A program made the translations under genes and the position numbers. The notes below the pieces were generated by a model. It was not told the origin of the DNA. It saw only the letters and a program-made list of their open reading frames with translations, and searched no databases. From NCBI RefSeq assembly GCF_027923705.1, contig NZ_AP026442.1, positions 1,674,001 through 1,738,000 of the forward strand: DNA of 64,000 bases. The letters are read 5' to 3'. Below, one piece after another: positions 31,500 through 41,134 of this stretch (position 1 is the first letter of the stretch; every line of letters starts with the position of its first letter). This stretch comes from Cellulomonas sp. NTE-D12 (lineage in GTDB: Bacteria; Actinomycetota; Actinomycetes; Actinomycetales; Cellulomonadaceae).

Positions 31500-32923
31500 G
31501 CGCGCAGCAATCTGGGTCGGCGACGGTGTTTGGTCGGCTCGAGCGCCGCGGCGTCCTGCTCGGCTTGTCGGCTGCCCAGCTGGTTGTCGTCGGTGTCGCG
31601 GCGACAGTCGCGGTGACGGCGGTCTACTCCGCCGGTAGCGGGGGACTGCTCGTGTCGGCCCCGTTGTGGGTGGTGCTGCTCGTCGTGGGCACCGTCACCG
31701 TCGGTGGCCGTCCACTGGTCGGTTGGCTCCCTCTGGTAGCTGTGTGGCGGGGCCGTCAGCTGCTCGGGGCGACCAGCGTTGCGCGGAGCACCAGCACCCG
31801 AGTTGAGCCCCAGCCCCGCACGATCGCGCTGCCCGGCGGGGCCGGACACCTCGAACTTGTCGAGGAGCCGGCCCTCGGCGGCGTCCTAGTTGTCGACCGA
31901 AGGGCCGGCACGGCCACCGCGCTTCTGGCGGTGAACGCGTCGGGGTTCTTGCTGGGCGACAGTTCGGTGCAGGAGCACAAGGTCGGCGCGTGGGGACGGG
32001 TCCTGGCCGGCGTCTGCCAGCAGTCGACGATCGTCCGGATTCAGATCCTGGTTCGGACCGTGCCGGGTGGTCTGACCCCGGCGCGGCAGTGGTGGCGCGA
32101 GCACCGCGGCGCGAGCAGGAGCCCGATCGCGGATGCCGTCTCCGCGATGTTGGACGACAAATTCGTGTCCGCGCATCGGCGCGAGACGTTGCTCGCGGTG
32201 GCTGCGCGTCTTCCCCGCGGCTACCGGGGCGGGCACCGCGAACGTCTGCAACCTGTCGTCGCGCAGTTCGACGCCGTGGCCTCGTCCCTGCGGGCTGCCG
32301 ACCTGAACCCGTCGGGCTGGCTGGACACCGCTCGGTTGGCCGAGGTGCTCACCAGTGCCTACGACCCGGCCGCAGCCGCGCGGCGCGAGGGCCTTCCCGC
32401 CCGGTCGATGCCGCCAGCCGACGGCGTCCACGAACGTTGGGCGTCCATCGTCGTCGGGACGGAGTTCCACGCGACCTACTGGGTGAGCGAGTGGCCCCGC
32501 ACAGCGACGCACCCGGGGTTCCTGCAGCCCTTGCTGCTCGGGGACATCGGCGCCCGGGTCCTGAGCGTGATCGCGGAACCGCTGCCGACCGTGCGTGCCT
32601 TGCGGGAGATCCGCAGGGCGAAGGTCGAGCACGCCGCAGATGCCGCGCAGCGGGAGCGGATCGGGCAGATCGAGGACGAGGCGACCCGCGCTGAGGTCGC
32701 CGACCTGCAACGCCGTGAGGCCGAGCTCGTCGCCGGACACGGTGACCTTCGCTTCACGGGCCTGGTGACGGTCTCCGCGGGGAGCGAGGTGCAGCTGGAG
32801 GACCGGTGCGTGGCGCTGGAGACCGCCGCAGCGCAGGCCATGTGCGAGGTGCGGCGTCTGGTCGGCCAGCAAGGTGTCGCGTTCCTGGCCGGTGCTCTTC
32901 CGCTGGCGCGAGGTGTGCTGTGA
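31496..32923 (+). CDS. SCO6880-family conjugation protein
   Basis: A 475-residue protein with two N-terminal helices (about residues 25-70) like PrgI proteins, then GGAGHLELVEEPALGGVLVVDR, LAVNASGFLLGD, VTVSAGSEVQLEDRCVALE and QGVAFLAGALPL. This combination, a PrgI-like membrane part joined to the N-terminal half of a VirB4-type protein, defines the SCO6880 family of actinobacterial conjugation genes. The next gene supplies the ATPase half. It starts by an ATGA overlap with the TrbL-like gene. Confidence 0.87.
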   Translation: MSAQQSGSATVFGRLERRGVLLGLSAAQLVVVGVAATVAVTAVYSAGSGGLLVSAPLWVVLLVVGTVTVGGRPLVGWLPLVAVWRGRQLLGATSVARSTSTRVEPQPRTIALPGGAGHLELVEEPALGGVLVVDRRAGTATALLAVNASGFLLGDSSVQEHKVGAWGRVLAGVCQQSTIVRIQILVRTVPGGLTPARQWWREHRGASRSPIADAVSAMLDDKFVSAHRRETLLAVAARLPRGYRGGHRERLQPVVAQFDAVASSLRAADLNPSGWLDTARLAEVLTSAYDPAAAARREGLPARSMPPADGVHERWASIVVGTEFHATYWVSEWPRTATHPGFLQPLLLGDIGARVLSVIAEPLPTVRALREIRRAKVEHAADAAQRERIGQIEDEATRAEVADLQRREAELVAGHGDLRFTGLVTVSAGSEVQLEDRCVALETAAAQAMCEVRRLVGQQGVAFLAGALPLARGVL

Positions 32924-34200
32924 GCGCCCGGTTCCGTACCCGGACCGGTCACTACTGGGCCGGGCCGGCGCTGCGGCTGCCCGCGCACCGCGCGTCCTCG
33001 GCGGTCCTGGCGGGGGCGTACCCGTTCCTGGCGCCAGCCACCGTGGATCAGGGCGTGCCGGTGGGGGTGGATTTGTTCAGCGGGGGCGCGTTCTGCTTCG
33101 ACCCTTGGACCCAGTACGCGGACGGGACCCTCACCAACCCCAACGTGCTGCTTGCCGGGGTGATCGGGCAGGGCAAGTCCGCGCTGGCCAAGTCGCTGGC
33201 TCTCCGTTCGATCGCCGCCGGCTGGACCGTCTATGTGCCAGGGGATCCGAAGGGGGAGTGGGCTGTGGTTGCCGACGCGGCCGGCGGCACGGTCCTTCGC
33301 CTCGGACCCGGGTCGCCCACCCGGCTGAACCCACTGGACGTCGTGGGGGAGGACCGGCAGACGCTGCGGTCGCAGCTGCTGGCCGGTGTGGCCTCGGCGA
33401 CCTTGCGCCGGGACCTGACCGCTGCCGAGCACAGCGCCCTGGACGCCGCCCTCGCTCACCTCTTGGGTCGAGGCACGATCACAGTCCGAGAGGTCATCGA
33501 CGCCCTGGTGACCCCGGATACCCGCCTGGCGCGAGCAGACGGGCTGCGGGTGCAGGACCGGGCGGCCGACGGCCGCGATCTGGTGCACGGCCTGCGTCGC
33601 CTGGTCTCCGGGGATCTGGCCGGCCTGTTCGACGCCCCGACCACCGACGCCCTCGATCCGAGGGCGCCGATGGTGGTGCTCGACCTGTCGGCGTCGGGGT
33701 CCGACGACGACGCCCTGGCGATCGCCTCCACGTGCGCTGCCGCCTGGGTCGAGGGTGCCTTGGCCTCGTCGTCGAACCCGAGGTGGGTGATCTACGACGA
33801 GGCGTGGCGGCTGCTGCGCCATCCCGGGCTGATCCGGCGCATGCAGGCCCAGTGGAAGCTGTCCCGGGCGTACGGGATCGCCAACCTCCTCGTGCTGCAT
33901 CGCCTGTCCGACCTGGACGCGGTCGGCCACCGCGGGTCCGAGACCCGCGCGCTGGCCGACGGGCTGCTGGCCGACTGCTCCACCCGCGTCATCTACCGGC
34001 AGGAGGCCGACCAGCTGGCGGCCGCGACGGCGTCCCTCGGGCTGACAGAGCCGGAGCGGGACCTGCTGCCGCTGCTGTCCCGCGGCACCGGGCTGTGGAA
34101 GCTCCCCGGGCGCAGCCACGTCGTACAGCACGTCCTACTGCCCATCGAGGAGCCACTGGTCGACACCGATGCCGCCATGCGCGCCGGGGGGTGGTCGTGA
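32920..34200 (+). CDS. VirB4-like conjugation ATPase
   Basis: A 426-residue P-loop ATPase. Walker A is GVIGQGKSA near residue 80, with VYVPGDPKGEW after it, Walker B WVIYDEAWRLL near residue 290, and the arginine-finger region LHRLSDLDAVG. It represents the C-terminal part of VirB4 proteins; together with the upstream SCO6880 protein it makes a split VirB4. It would power substrate transfer or channel assembly at the membrane. Start at GTG 32920 by overlap (GTGA). Confidence 0.9.
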   Translation: MSARFRTRTGHYWAGPALRLPAHRASSAVLAGAYPFLAPATVDQGVPVGVDLFSGGAFCFDPWTQYADGTLTNPNVLLAGVIGQGKSALAKSLALRSIAAGWTVYVPGDPKGEWAVVADAAGGTVLRLGPGSPTRLNPLDVVGEDRQTLRSQLLAGVASATLRRDLTAAEHSALDAALAHLLGRGTITVREVIDALVTPDTRLARADGLRVQDRAADGRDLVHGLRRLVSGDLAGLFDAPTTDALDPRAPMVVLDLSASGSDDDALAIASTCAAAWVEGALASSSNPRWVIYDEAWRLLRHPGLIRRMQAQWKLSRAYGIANLLVLHRLSDLDAVGHRGSETRALADGLLADCSTRVIYRQEADQLAAATASLGLTEPERDLLPLLSRGTGLWKLPGRSHVVQHVLLPIEEPLVDTDAAMRAGGWS

Positions 34201-35300
34201 TGCTGCGGTCCGACGTCGAGCAGCTGGCCGAGCGGTCGTTGCTGCGTGCGCTGATGGACGACCCCACACCGGTCGGGGAGGTGCGGGGCTGGTTGCGGCC
34301 GGGGGACTTCGCGGACACGTGGCACCGTGCCCTTTACACCGGCGTCATCGAACGGCATGTCGCAGGGGAACCCGTTCACCCGCAGGCGATGGCCGACGCG
34401 CTCACCGACCGGCTCGGCGCACGGCTGGCGGACTGGCCGCGGTTCGCGGCGCTGATCACCGCCACCCCCTACACGCCGAACACCCTGGCGTACGCGCGGA
34501 TGGTGCTCGACACCGGGCTCCGCCGCGAGCTCGTCGGATTGGGGGTGCTGCTGCGGGCCGGCGCGGTGCAGTCCGCGGTCGACCGCACCAGCGTCCCGCT
34601 GACCACGACGTGCAACCTCGTCGACGTCGGCCTGGACGCCGCTGCCAGCCGCTGGGCCGCAGCCACCGGCGCCCCGCAGCATGAGGAGAACGTTGTGCCC
34701 TTGGCGTTGCGGGCCGCGTTCGGCAACGGCGAGGCGCAGGAGGGCGCAGCCCGGTACCTGGAGGCCCACGCGGGGCGTGACGTGGAGGCCGAGCGGAACC
34801 ACGTCGCCGAGCTCGTCGGCGCCCTGATCGCCCACCCCGAGGCGGTCGGCGAGGTCGCCTCGTGGTTGCCGATCGCCGCGATCGGCGATCCCGGGTGGCG
34901 GTTGATCTACGGCACGACGCTCGAGCTGACCGAGCTGGGCGAACCCGTCGACCTGGTCACCGTCGCGTGGACGGCCCGCCAGCACGCCCAGCACGGCCCC
35001 GCGCTGCCCTCCCTGGACGAGCTCGGCCAGGCCGTCGAGTCCGGCTGGTACGCCTTCCCGACGGTCACGGCCCGCACGGTCGCCACCGACCAGGCCCGCC
35101 GGCTGGCGGACACGGGCGCCCGCCAGCTGCAGCAGGCCGCTGCCAACCCCGGCGTCCTCATCGGCGACCTGGTCGACACCGGGCACACGATCACCCACGC
35201 CCTGCGCCGCACCGCCGCCGTCCTCCCCGTCGACCACGACACGACCGCCCGGGTCATCTCGCTGCCCGGCATCACCCGCGCCCAGGAGCTGGCCCGATGA
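34200..35300 (+). CDS. DnaB-like helicase N-terminal domain protein
   Basis: A 366-residue protein with two DnaB N-terminal-type helical domains: RSDVEQLAERSLLRALMDDP, WLRPGDFADTWHRALYTGVIERHVAGEPV, and a second set ALIAHPEAVGEVASWLP, DPGWRLIYGTTLELTELGEPVDLVTV. No RecA-type motor domain is present, so it is not a helicase itself. Such proteins are regularly encoded between the VirB4 and VirD4 genes of actinobacterial elements and may recruit replication proteins. ATG at 34200 overlaps the previous stop. Confidence 0.8.
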   Translation: MLRSDVEQLAERSLLRALMDDPTPVGEVRGWLRPGDFADTWHRALYTGVIERHVAGEPVHPQAMADALTDRLGARLADWPRFAALITATPYTPNTLAYARMVLDTGLRRELVGLGVLLRAGAVQSAVDRTSVPLTTTCNLVDVGLDAAASRWAAATGAPQHEENVVPLALRAAFGNGEAQEGAARYLEAHAGRDVEAERNHVAELVGALIAHPEAVGEVASWLPIAAIGDPGWRLIYGTTLELTELGEPVDLVTVAWTARQHAQHGPALPSLDELGQAVESGWYAFPTVTARTVATDQARRLADTGARQLQQAAANPGVLIGDLVDTGHTITHALRRTAAVLPVDHDTTARVISLPGITRAQELAR

Positions 35301-37105
35301 ACGGCCGACCGCCGGTCAACCGGCAGCACGCTGCGGCCGGGAGCGCCGACCTGACAGGTTGGGCGCTGGCCGCCCTCGGTGGCCTGCTCGCCCTCGCCGG
35401 GCTCGTCTGGGCCGGCGCATTGGTCGCCTGCATCCTGACCGGCCGCCCAGTGCCCGACGGGGGACTGCTGCCCGCGCTGGCGTCGCTTGCGAACGTCGGT
35501 GACCCAGCCGCGGCCTGGCCGAACCGGAGCCAGCTGCCCGGACCGATCACCTACTGGTCCGGCACAGCCATCGTCCTCGCCCTCGTTGCAGTCCTCGCCC
35601 TCGCCGGTCGCAGGCTCTACCGGCAACTGTCCGGTGCAGGCTCGGAGGCGAACCGGCTGAGGTACCTGCCGGGCACCGCCCACCCCGCCGAGGTGCACCG
35701 GGCCGCCGACGCCCGTGCCCTGCTGGCACGTGCCGCCGTCGTGCGACCCTCGCTCGACAAGCGGGCCGAACCGCAGCAGATCGGCTACCGGCTCGGGTCG
35801 CTGCGGGGCCGGGACCTGTGGTGCACGGTCGAGGACTCGGTGCTGCTGGTCGGCCCGCCCCGCATGGGCAAAGGCCTGCACCTGGTCATCCCCTGGGTGC
35901 TGGACGCTCCTGGCCCGGTCGTGACGACCTCCACCCGACCCGACACCCTCGCCGTCACCGTGCGCGCCCGGCGGCGCCAGTCCCGACCGGTCGCGATCTT
36001 CGACCCCCAATGCCTCGCCGGCATGGCCGGGGGACTGGCTTGGTCGCCGATCCGCGGGTGCGAGGCGCCGCACACCGCGATGGTCCGCGCCCGCGGCCTG
36101 GCCGCCGGCGCCGGCCTGGGCAAGTCCGTCACCGACGCGGACTTCTGGGCCGGGCAGACCGAAACCGCCCTGCGCTGCCTGCTGCACGCCGCCGCCCTGG
36201 ACGGGCGACGCACCATCGACCTGTACCGGTGGTCCCTGAACCCCGCGCTGGCCGAAGACGCCATCACCATCCTGAACCGGTCCTCCCCGGCCGAAGGCTG
36301 GGCGGACGCCCTCGACACGGTGGTTCATTCCGATCCGCGCACCCGCGACTCCATCTGGCTCGCCGTCCGTCAGGCGCTGGGCGCGATGGCCGACCCCGAC
36401 GTCCTCGCAGCCCTCGACCCCAAACCCGGCACCGAGTTCGACCCCGCCACGTTCCTGCGGGAGTCCGGCACCCTCTACCTGCTCGCCTCGTCGGTCGCCG
36501 CCGCCTCCTGCGCCCCGCTGATCGCGGCGTTCGTCGAGGACATCACCGAGACCGCCCGCACCCTGGCCGCCCGCGCACCCGGCGCCCGACTGGATCCGCC
36601 CCTGCTGCTCGCGCTGGACGAGATTGCCAACCTCACACCCCTACCGTCCCTGCCGTCGCTGATGTCCGAAGGGGGCGGGTCCGGGATCACCACGCTGGCC
36701 GTGCTGCAGTCCCTCGCCCAAGCCCGCAACCGTTGGGGCGAGCACGCCGCCGACACCATCTGGGACGCCGCCACCGTGAAGGTCGTCCTCGGCGGGTTGG
36801 GCAAGTACCGGGACCTGGACGAGGTCGCCCAGCTGCTCGGCCACATCGACGAGCTCGTCGAGACCCGCACCGCCGGGCGTGGCGGCGACCGCTCCTCGTC
36901 CACTTCCGTGCGGTCCGTGCCGGTCATGCCCCCCGCGGTGCTGCGCACCCTCCCGTTCGGCACCGGGGTGCTCCTGCTGCGGCAGACCAAACCCACCGTC
37001 ATCGACCTGCACCCATGGACCGCCCGCCGCGACGCCACCCAGTTGGCAGCCGACCGGTCCGTCGTCGAGCACGCCACCGCGACCGGAACGCAGATGCCCG
37101 CATGA
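35297..37105 (+). CDS. Type IV coupling protein, TraG/VirD4-like
   Basis: A 602-residue membrane ATPase linking the relaxase-DNA complex to the transfer channel. Two N-terminal helices (about residues 20-50 and 85-108) are followed by Walker A GPPRMGKG near residue 186, FDPQCLAG, Walker B LLLALDEIANLTPLPSLP near residue 435, and TTLAVLQSLAQARNRWG. The P-loop lacks the usual Ser/Thr after GK (GKGLHL), as in related actinobacterial TraG proteins. Overlaps both neighbours by ATGA. Confidence 0.9.
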   Translation: MNGRPPVNRQHAAAGSADLTGWALAALGGLLALAGLVWAGALVACILTGRPVPDGGLLPALASLANVGDPAAAWPNRSQLPGPITYWSGTAIVLALVAVLALAGRRLYRQLSGAGSEANRLRYLPGTAHPAEVHRAADARALLARAAVVRPSLDKRAEPQQIGYRLGSLRGRDLWCTVEDSVLLVGPPRMGKGLHLVIPWVLDAPGPVVTTSTRPDTLAVTVRARRRQSRPVAIFDPQCLAGMAGGLAWSPIRGCEAPHTAMVRARGLAAGAGLGKSVTDADFWAGQTETALRCLLHAAALDGRRTIDLYRWSLNPALAEDAITILNRSSPAEGWADALDTVVHSDPRTRDSIWLAVRQALGAMADPDVLAALDPKPGTEFDPATFLRESGTLYLLASSVAAASCAPLIAAFVEDITETARTLAARAPGARLDPPLLLALDEIANLTPLPSLPSLMSEGGGSGITTLAVLQSLAQARNRWGEHAADTIWDAATVKVVLGGLGKYRDLDEVAQLLGHIDELVETRTAGRGGDRSSSTSVRSVPVMPPAVLRTLPFGTGVLLLRQTKPTVIDLHPWTARRDATQLAADRSVVEHATATGTQMPA

Positions 37106-37830
37106 TCGGCAAGCTCATGACTGGCGCCCTGCTCGTTCTCACCGTGCCGGCCCTGGCCACCGTGACCGCGCTGTCCGTCGGCTCCAGCACACAGCGCTGC
37201 ATCACCTCAAGCAGCGCGGCCCCCGTACCGGAGGCGACGTTCACTGCTGAGGCACTGCTGCCGGACTCTGGGCCCACCCCCGCGCCCGGGCCGACGAGTG
37301 GCGGATGTGCGCCGGGCCTGGGCGCGGGCGCCACCGGGGCGGCCATCCCCGCGGGCACGTCGTCAGATGTGGCAGCCGCGGTCAGCACCGGGCTGGCGTA
37401 CGTCGGGGTGACCAGCGGCTGGTACCAACGCTGCGACCAGCTCGCCTGCCGCGCCTACGGCTACGCCAACTCCGAGTACGTCTCCGCGCACACCCACTGG
37501 CTGGCGATGCTCGCCACCGGCCACGCCCACCCCGGCGACCCCTGCCCTCCGCTGGGATCGTTCGTCTTCTTCAACACCGGCCGCCCCGACGGGCACGTCT
37601 CCCTCGTCGTCCAAGCCGACCCCTCAGGCTGCGACCCAAACGTCATCCAGGTCACCGCCAACGAGATCTACGACCACGCCACCGGCAACCACGGCGGCGT
37701 CTACCAGCTGTCCCTCGGCCGGCTGGAAGGCATGTACCTGGGCGGGCACGGGTACCTCGGCTGGTCCGACCCCGTCTGCGCCGGCGCCCTGCTGCCCGCC
37801 GGCGCCCGACCCGTCGCGGCCGGGAGCTGA
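37102..37830 (+). CDS. Secreted CHAP/NlpC-like peptidoglycan hydrolase of the conjugation system
   Basis: A 242-residue secreted protein. A signal-like N-terminus (MIGKLMTGALLVLTVPALATVTALSV) precedes a Pro-rich linker and a cysteine-peptidase-like domain: CDQLACRAYGYANSEYVSAHTHW (candidate catalytic Cys), PLGSFVFFNTGRPDGHVSLVV (candidate catalytic His). Such enzymes make local openings in the cell wall for transfer, the role of VirB1 proteins. The family assignment (CHAP versus NlpC/P60) is not certain. Translationally coupled to the coupling-protein gene by ATGA. Confidence 0.78.
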   Translation: MIGKLMTGALLVLTVPALATVTALSVGSSTQRCITSSSAAPVPEATFTAEALLPDSGPTPAPGPTSGGCAPGLGAGATGAAIPAGTSSDVAAAVSTGLAYVGVTSGWYQRCDQLACRAYGYANSEYVSAHTHWLAMLATGHAHPGDPCPPLGSFVFFNTGRPDGHVSLVVQADPSGCDPNVIQVTANEIYDHATGNHGGVYQLSLGRLEGMYLGGHGYLGWSDPVCAGALLPAGARPVAAGS

Positions 37831-37831
37831 C

Positions 37832-38830
37832 ATGCGCCCCACCGGCGGCCCCTCCACGGAGGAGAAGCTCACGGCCCTGCACGCTCAGCTGGTCGATGCC
37901 GTCGCGGAGCTGGTCCACTCCGACAAGTGGGCGCAGATGCTCACCGTCGCGGCACGGCTCACCGAGTACTCACCCTCGAACGTCCTGCTGATCGCAGCCC
38001 AACGCCCAGACGCCACCCGCGTCGCCGGCATACGCACCTGGAACGGCCTGAACCGGCACGTCCTCAAGGGCGAACACGGCATCGCGATCCTTGCCCCCTG
38101 CGTGTCCCGAAGCCGCGAGGAAGTCCCGCAAGAGGCCGACCGTCTGGAGGCCAATCCGCGAAGGGCGTCGGACAACGAGGAGCCCATGCCACGACGAGAG
38201 CTGCAGGGGTTCCGGGTCGTGCACGTCTTCGACGTCACCCAGACAGAAGGCGCCCCGCTGCCGGACGTCCAGCCGCAACTACTCGCAGGGCAGGCGCCTC
38301 GCGAGGCCTGGGACGGGCTCGTGACCCTCACGACGAGAGCCGGCTACCGGCTCGAACGCCGCCCCTGCCCAGCAGGCGTCAACGGCTGGACCGCACACGA
38401 GGACAGGCTCGTCGTCGTCGCCGACGACCTCGAGCCAGCGCAGGCCACCAAGACGCTCGCCCACGAGCTCGGACACATCCGCGCCAACCACGCCGGACGA
38501 TTCCCCGAATACGCCATCGACCGCACGTGCCGCGGCGCCGCCGAGGTCGAAGCCGAGTCGATCGCGTACATCGTCACGCGCCACCTCGGCATGAATCCCA
38601 CCGAGTACTCGGTCCCGTACATCGCCGGCTGGGCCGACGACCTCGACGTCCTCCGCCACCACATGAGCAGCGTCGTCACCGTCGCCCAAGGACTCCTCGG
38701 GGAGCTCGAACGGGTCGAGGATGTCGCTGCTCCCCGAGGTTCAGGTCCCGATCGAACCGCTCCCGACAAAGGCCCAGTGCTCGCGGCGCAATTGCGCCCG
38801 GGCCTCTCCGCGGTGCACACCCAAGTGTGA
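37832..38830 (+). CDS. ArdC-like antirestriction protein (ssDNA-binding plus metallopeptidase)
   Basis: A 332-residue protein. The N-terminal part (about 1-90, EYSPSNVLLIAAQRPDATRVAGIRTWNGLNRHVLKGEHGI) is the ssDNA-binding domain of ArdC; the C-terminal part has the zinc-metallopeptidase motif HELGH (211-215) with a downstream EAESIAYIV Glu. ArdC proteins shield incoming single-stranded plasmid DNA from restriction. It closes the rightward conjugation operon and would act in the recipient after transfer. Confidence 0.85.
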   Translation: MRPTGGPSTEEKLTALHAQLVDAVAELVHSDKWAQMLTVAARLTEYSPSNVLLIAAQRPDATRVAGIRTWNGLNRHVLKGEHGIAILAPCVSRSREEVPQEADRLEANPRRASDNEEPMPRRELQGFRVVHVFDVTQTEGAPLPDVQPQLLAGQAPREAWDGLVTLTTRAGYRLERRPCPAGVNGWTAHEDRLVVVADDLEPAQATKTLAHELGHIRANHAGRFPEYAIDRTCRGAAEVEAESIAYIVTRHLGMNPTEYSVPYIAGWADDLDVLRHHMSSVVTVAQGLLGELERVEDVAAPRGSGPDRTAPDKGPVLAAQLRPGLSAVHTQV

Positions 38831-38872
38831 CTGCGTTCCCGCCAGAACTTGTGGGGGTTCGGTCACGTTGCC

Positions 38873-38925
38873 TCTCGGGCGCGTCTCGGGCGCGTCTCGG
38901 GCGCGTCTCGGGCGCGTCTCGGGCG
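38873..38925 (+). repeat. 11-bp tandem repeat, about 4.8 copies
   Basis: The unit TCTCGGGCGCG is repeated head to tail from 38873 to 38925. It lies in the 200-bp gap between the convergent ArdC-like gene and the HEPN-motif gene. Copies are exact, so it is young. Possibly a slippage product; no clear terminator is visible in the gap. Confidence 0.9.
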
Positions 38926-39033
38926 TCGCCGAAGGTCCGTCGCCGCTCCTCGGCGCGGCACAGGCTCCAGCTACCGTCTATCGTCCGATCGGGCCCCACG
39001 CGCGCGAGGAGATTGGTGCGTATGTGCGACCCG

Positions 39034-40941
39034 TCACTCCAGGGTCTGTGCGGCACGGGATCGCCAGTAGTCCGCAGCTGCGGCGCCCGCCAAGAGGGCG
39101 TCCATCTCGGCGCGATCTCGACTGAGAATCGTCGCGACGTCCTCGCCCGTGACAAAGGACTCCAGTCCGACCTCAAGCGCGTGCCGGCTCAAATAGCTGG
39201 CGAAGTCGCCGACCGACTCCACGGCAGGCATACCCGCCGGATTGCCATGCACCAACGCATTGCGTACGCGTGCTCGCCGAAGGTTCAGCACCTCGGCGCA
39301 GCGTTGATACCCATGCATGAGACGCCGGTACTCAACCGGGTCGCTGACGGACCGAAGCAGGCTCTCCACCCAGCCACGCTCGGACTCCACACGGCAGACC
39401 GCCAGGAGGTCGTGTTCGTGTTCGGCCACGAAGACGAGCCAAGGGCGGGCGTCGCTGGTCTGGTGGAGAGCACCCCTTAGCCGGTTGACTTCTTCGTATC
39501 TTGGGCCTGCTCCCAGCAGGCAGATGCTTACGGCGAGCCGAACGTCCGACCTCCATCGGCTTTGAGGCCATAGATCCGCCAGGTCTGTAAATAACTGTGC
39601 GGACGAGATTCCGGCGTGGGCGGCGACGTGTTGCACCACTCGGTCCTCGAGCGGGATGACACTGCGAACATCGGCGTCCGACGGGCGGCGAAGGGCCATC
39701 TCGCGGCTGTGGGGCCTGTCTGCCGCGGCCTGAACCTCGACGGCCGCCGCGAGGAAACGGGGGAGGGGGGCCGCAGCGAGCGCCGCCCCGAGCCGGGGGG
39801 CCACCTCTTCGATCGCGGCGGCCGTCATATTGGCGCCGTAGTAATCGTTGGCGAAGGACGTCTCAGGCGTCCGGGCCATGCTCCCCCCCAGCACTCCGTT
39901 GCGTACTATCGCCCACTCGGTGAGAAGGGGCCGAATGCCTGCCGACCGATGCACGCTCAGGCTCAACAGGGCGTCGACGATGGCCTCGGCTCGTCGGGCG
40001 GAACCTGCAACCCTAGTGACGCCAAGATCTACGCGGGCGAGGACATCAACGTCAGACTTCTCGTCGACGCGTTCCGCGACTCGGAAGAGCGACCATCGGG
40101 TGATGTCTGCGAGTTCTTGCTTACCAACGAAGTCCTGGCGATCGGCCGTGGCGTTCGGCACATACCAATGGGCGTCCATGAAGATCACGTTTCCCGCAAC
40201 CACGTGCTCGACCCGCCCGCCGACGTAGCCCAGCCACACCACGACGTGCTCGTTGGCTGGTACCTCCATGACAAGTGCCCGAGCGCTCTCGAGTCGACCC
40301 GTCAGAAGTGTGAGCTCGGGGGTGGCACGGGAGGGCCGCACAACGTCGTCGGCTGCCAAGGTGTGCGCGAGGCGATTGAACGTCTGGCCAGGCTCGTGTC
40401 CGCGCAGGCGCAACTGTTCGAACAACAGATCCGCGATGTGGCGATGTCGCCGGTCGCTGAACCTTGGCTCGTGAGCAACATCGACAAGGTCTTCCCAGCA
40501 CGCGGCGACGGCCCGATCACTAGCAAGTGCGTCTTGGAGTTCGTAGGCGGCTCTTGTCGCTGCCGTCCATGCTGGATCGGTCCGCTGGCCCGGCAGCTGG
40601 TGGAGGACCTTTCCGCCGCTGGCGGTGAGTCCGCCACGGCCGAGTGTCTGCAAGGACTCCTCGAAGGTTCGGAGCTCGGGCGCCAGCGTCCGAAGTAGGC
40701 GCTGCCCTAGCCCTGAGACGGACTCCTCGAGATCTCTGGCCAGGGAGCTGCGGTTCCGACCGTTATCCCAGGCGTCCTTGCCAGCGGCGAGTTCTAGCCA
40801 GTCGACGATCTCCTCTATAACGACAACCAGTGGAAGAGTTGTCGTGGAGCCATGGCGGCGATCGAGCGAGCAAACGAGGGACTTGATCCACGTTGGCTCG
40901 TCGTCCGGCCAATCGTCGCGGACGTTGTAGTCGATCATCAT
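39034..40941 (-). CDS. Large protein of unknown function with C-terminal HEPN-type motif
   Basis: A 635-residue protein with no P-loop, helicase or nuclease motif I recognise. Near the C-terminus RVRNALVHGN contains Arg560 and His565 in an R-x4-H arrangement, the signature of HEPN RNase domains, within a helical stretch (SYLSRHALEVGLESF). Earlier parts look like mixed alpha/beta (VVVWLGYVGGRVEHVVAGNVIF; ADITRWSLFRVAE). A large N-terminal sensing part with a C-terminal HEPN domain is the layout of several abortive-infection proteins, for example ApeA. That is an analogy, not an assignment. It is convergent with the conjugation operon. Confidence 0.6.
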   Translation of the reverse strand: MMIDYNVRDDWPDDEPTWIKSLVCSLDRRHGSTTTLPLVVVIEEIVDWLELAAGKDAWDNGRNRSSLARDLEESVSGLGQRLLRTLAPELRTFEESLQTLGRGGLTASGGKVLHQLPGQRTDPAWTAATRAAYELQDALASDRAVAACWEDLVDVAHEPRFSDRRHRHIADLLFEQLRLRGHEPGQTFNRLAHTLAADDVVRPSRATPELTLLTGRLESARALVMEVPANEHVVVWLGYVGGRVEHVVAGNVIFMDAHWYVPNATADRQDFVGKQELADITRWSLFRVAERVDEKSDVDVLARVDLGVTRVAGSARRAEAIVDALLSLSVHRSAGIRPLLTEWAIVRNGVLGGSMARTPETSFANDYYGANMTAAAIEEVAPRLGAALAAAPLPRFLAAAVEVQAAADRPHSREMALRRPSDADVRSVIPLEDRVVQHVAAHAGISSAQLFTDLADLWPQSRWRSDVRLAVSICLLGAGPRYEEVNRLRGALHQTSDARPWLVFVAEHEHDLLAVCRVESERGWVESLLRSVSDPVEYRRLMHGYQRCAEVLNLRRARVRNALVHGNPAGMPAVESVGDFASYLSRHALEVGLESFVTGEDVATILSRDRAEMDALLAGAAAADYWRSRAAQTLE

Positions 40942-41134
40942 CGCGCAGCTCCAGGAACTCGACCCAGATGGGGAGACGGGGGCGGTGCCCTCACCTCGTT
41001 CGTGTCGCGGTCACGTCGCAGTGCGGCCTTCACATGCCTTCTCGGTCTGCGACAGCGGGTGGCCAGGATTGCCGAAGTGGAGTGTCCGGGCGTCGGCGCA
41101 CCTCCGCACGCGAACGTGTCTCACGGAGCACGGA

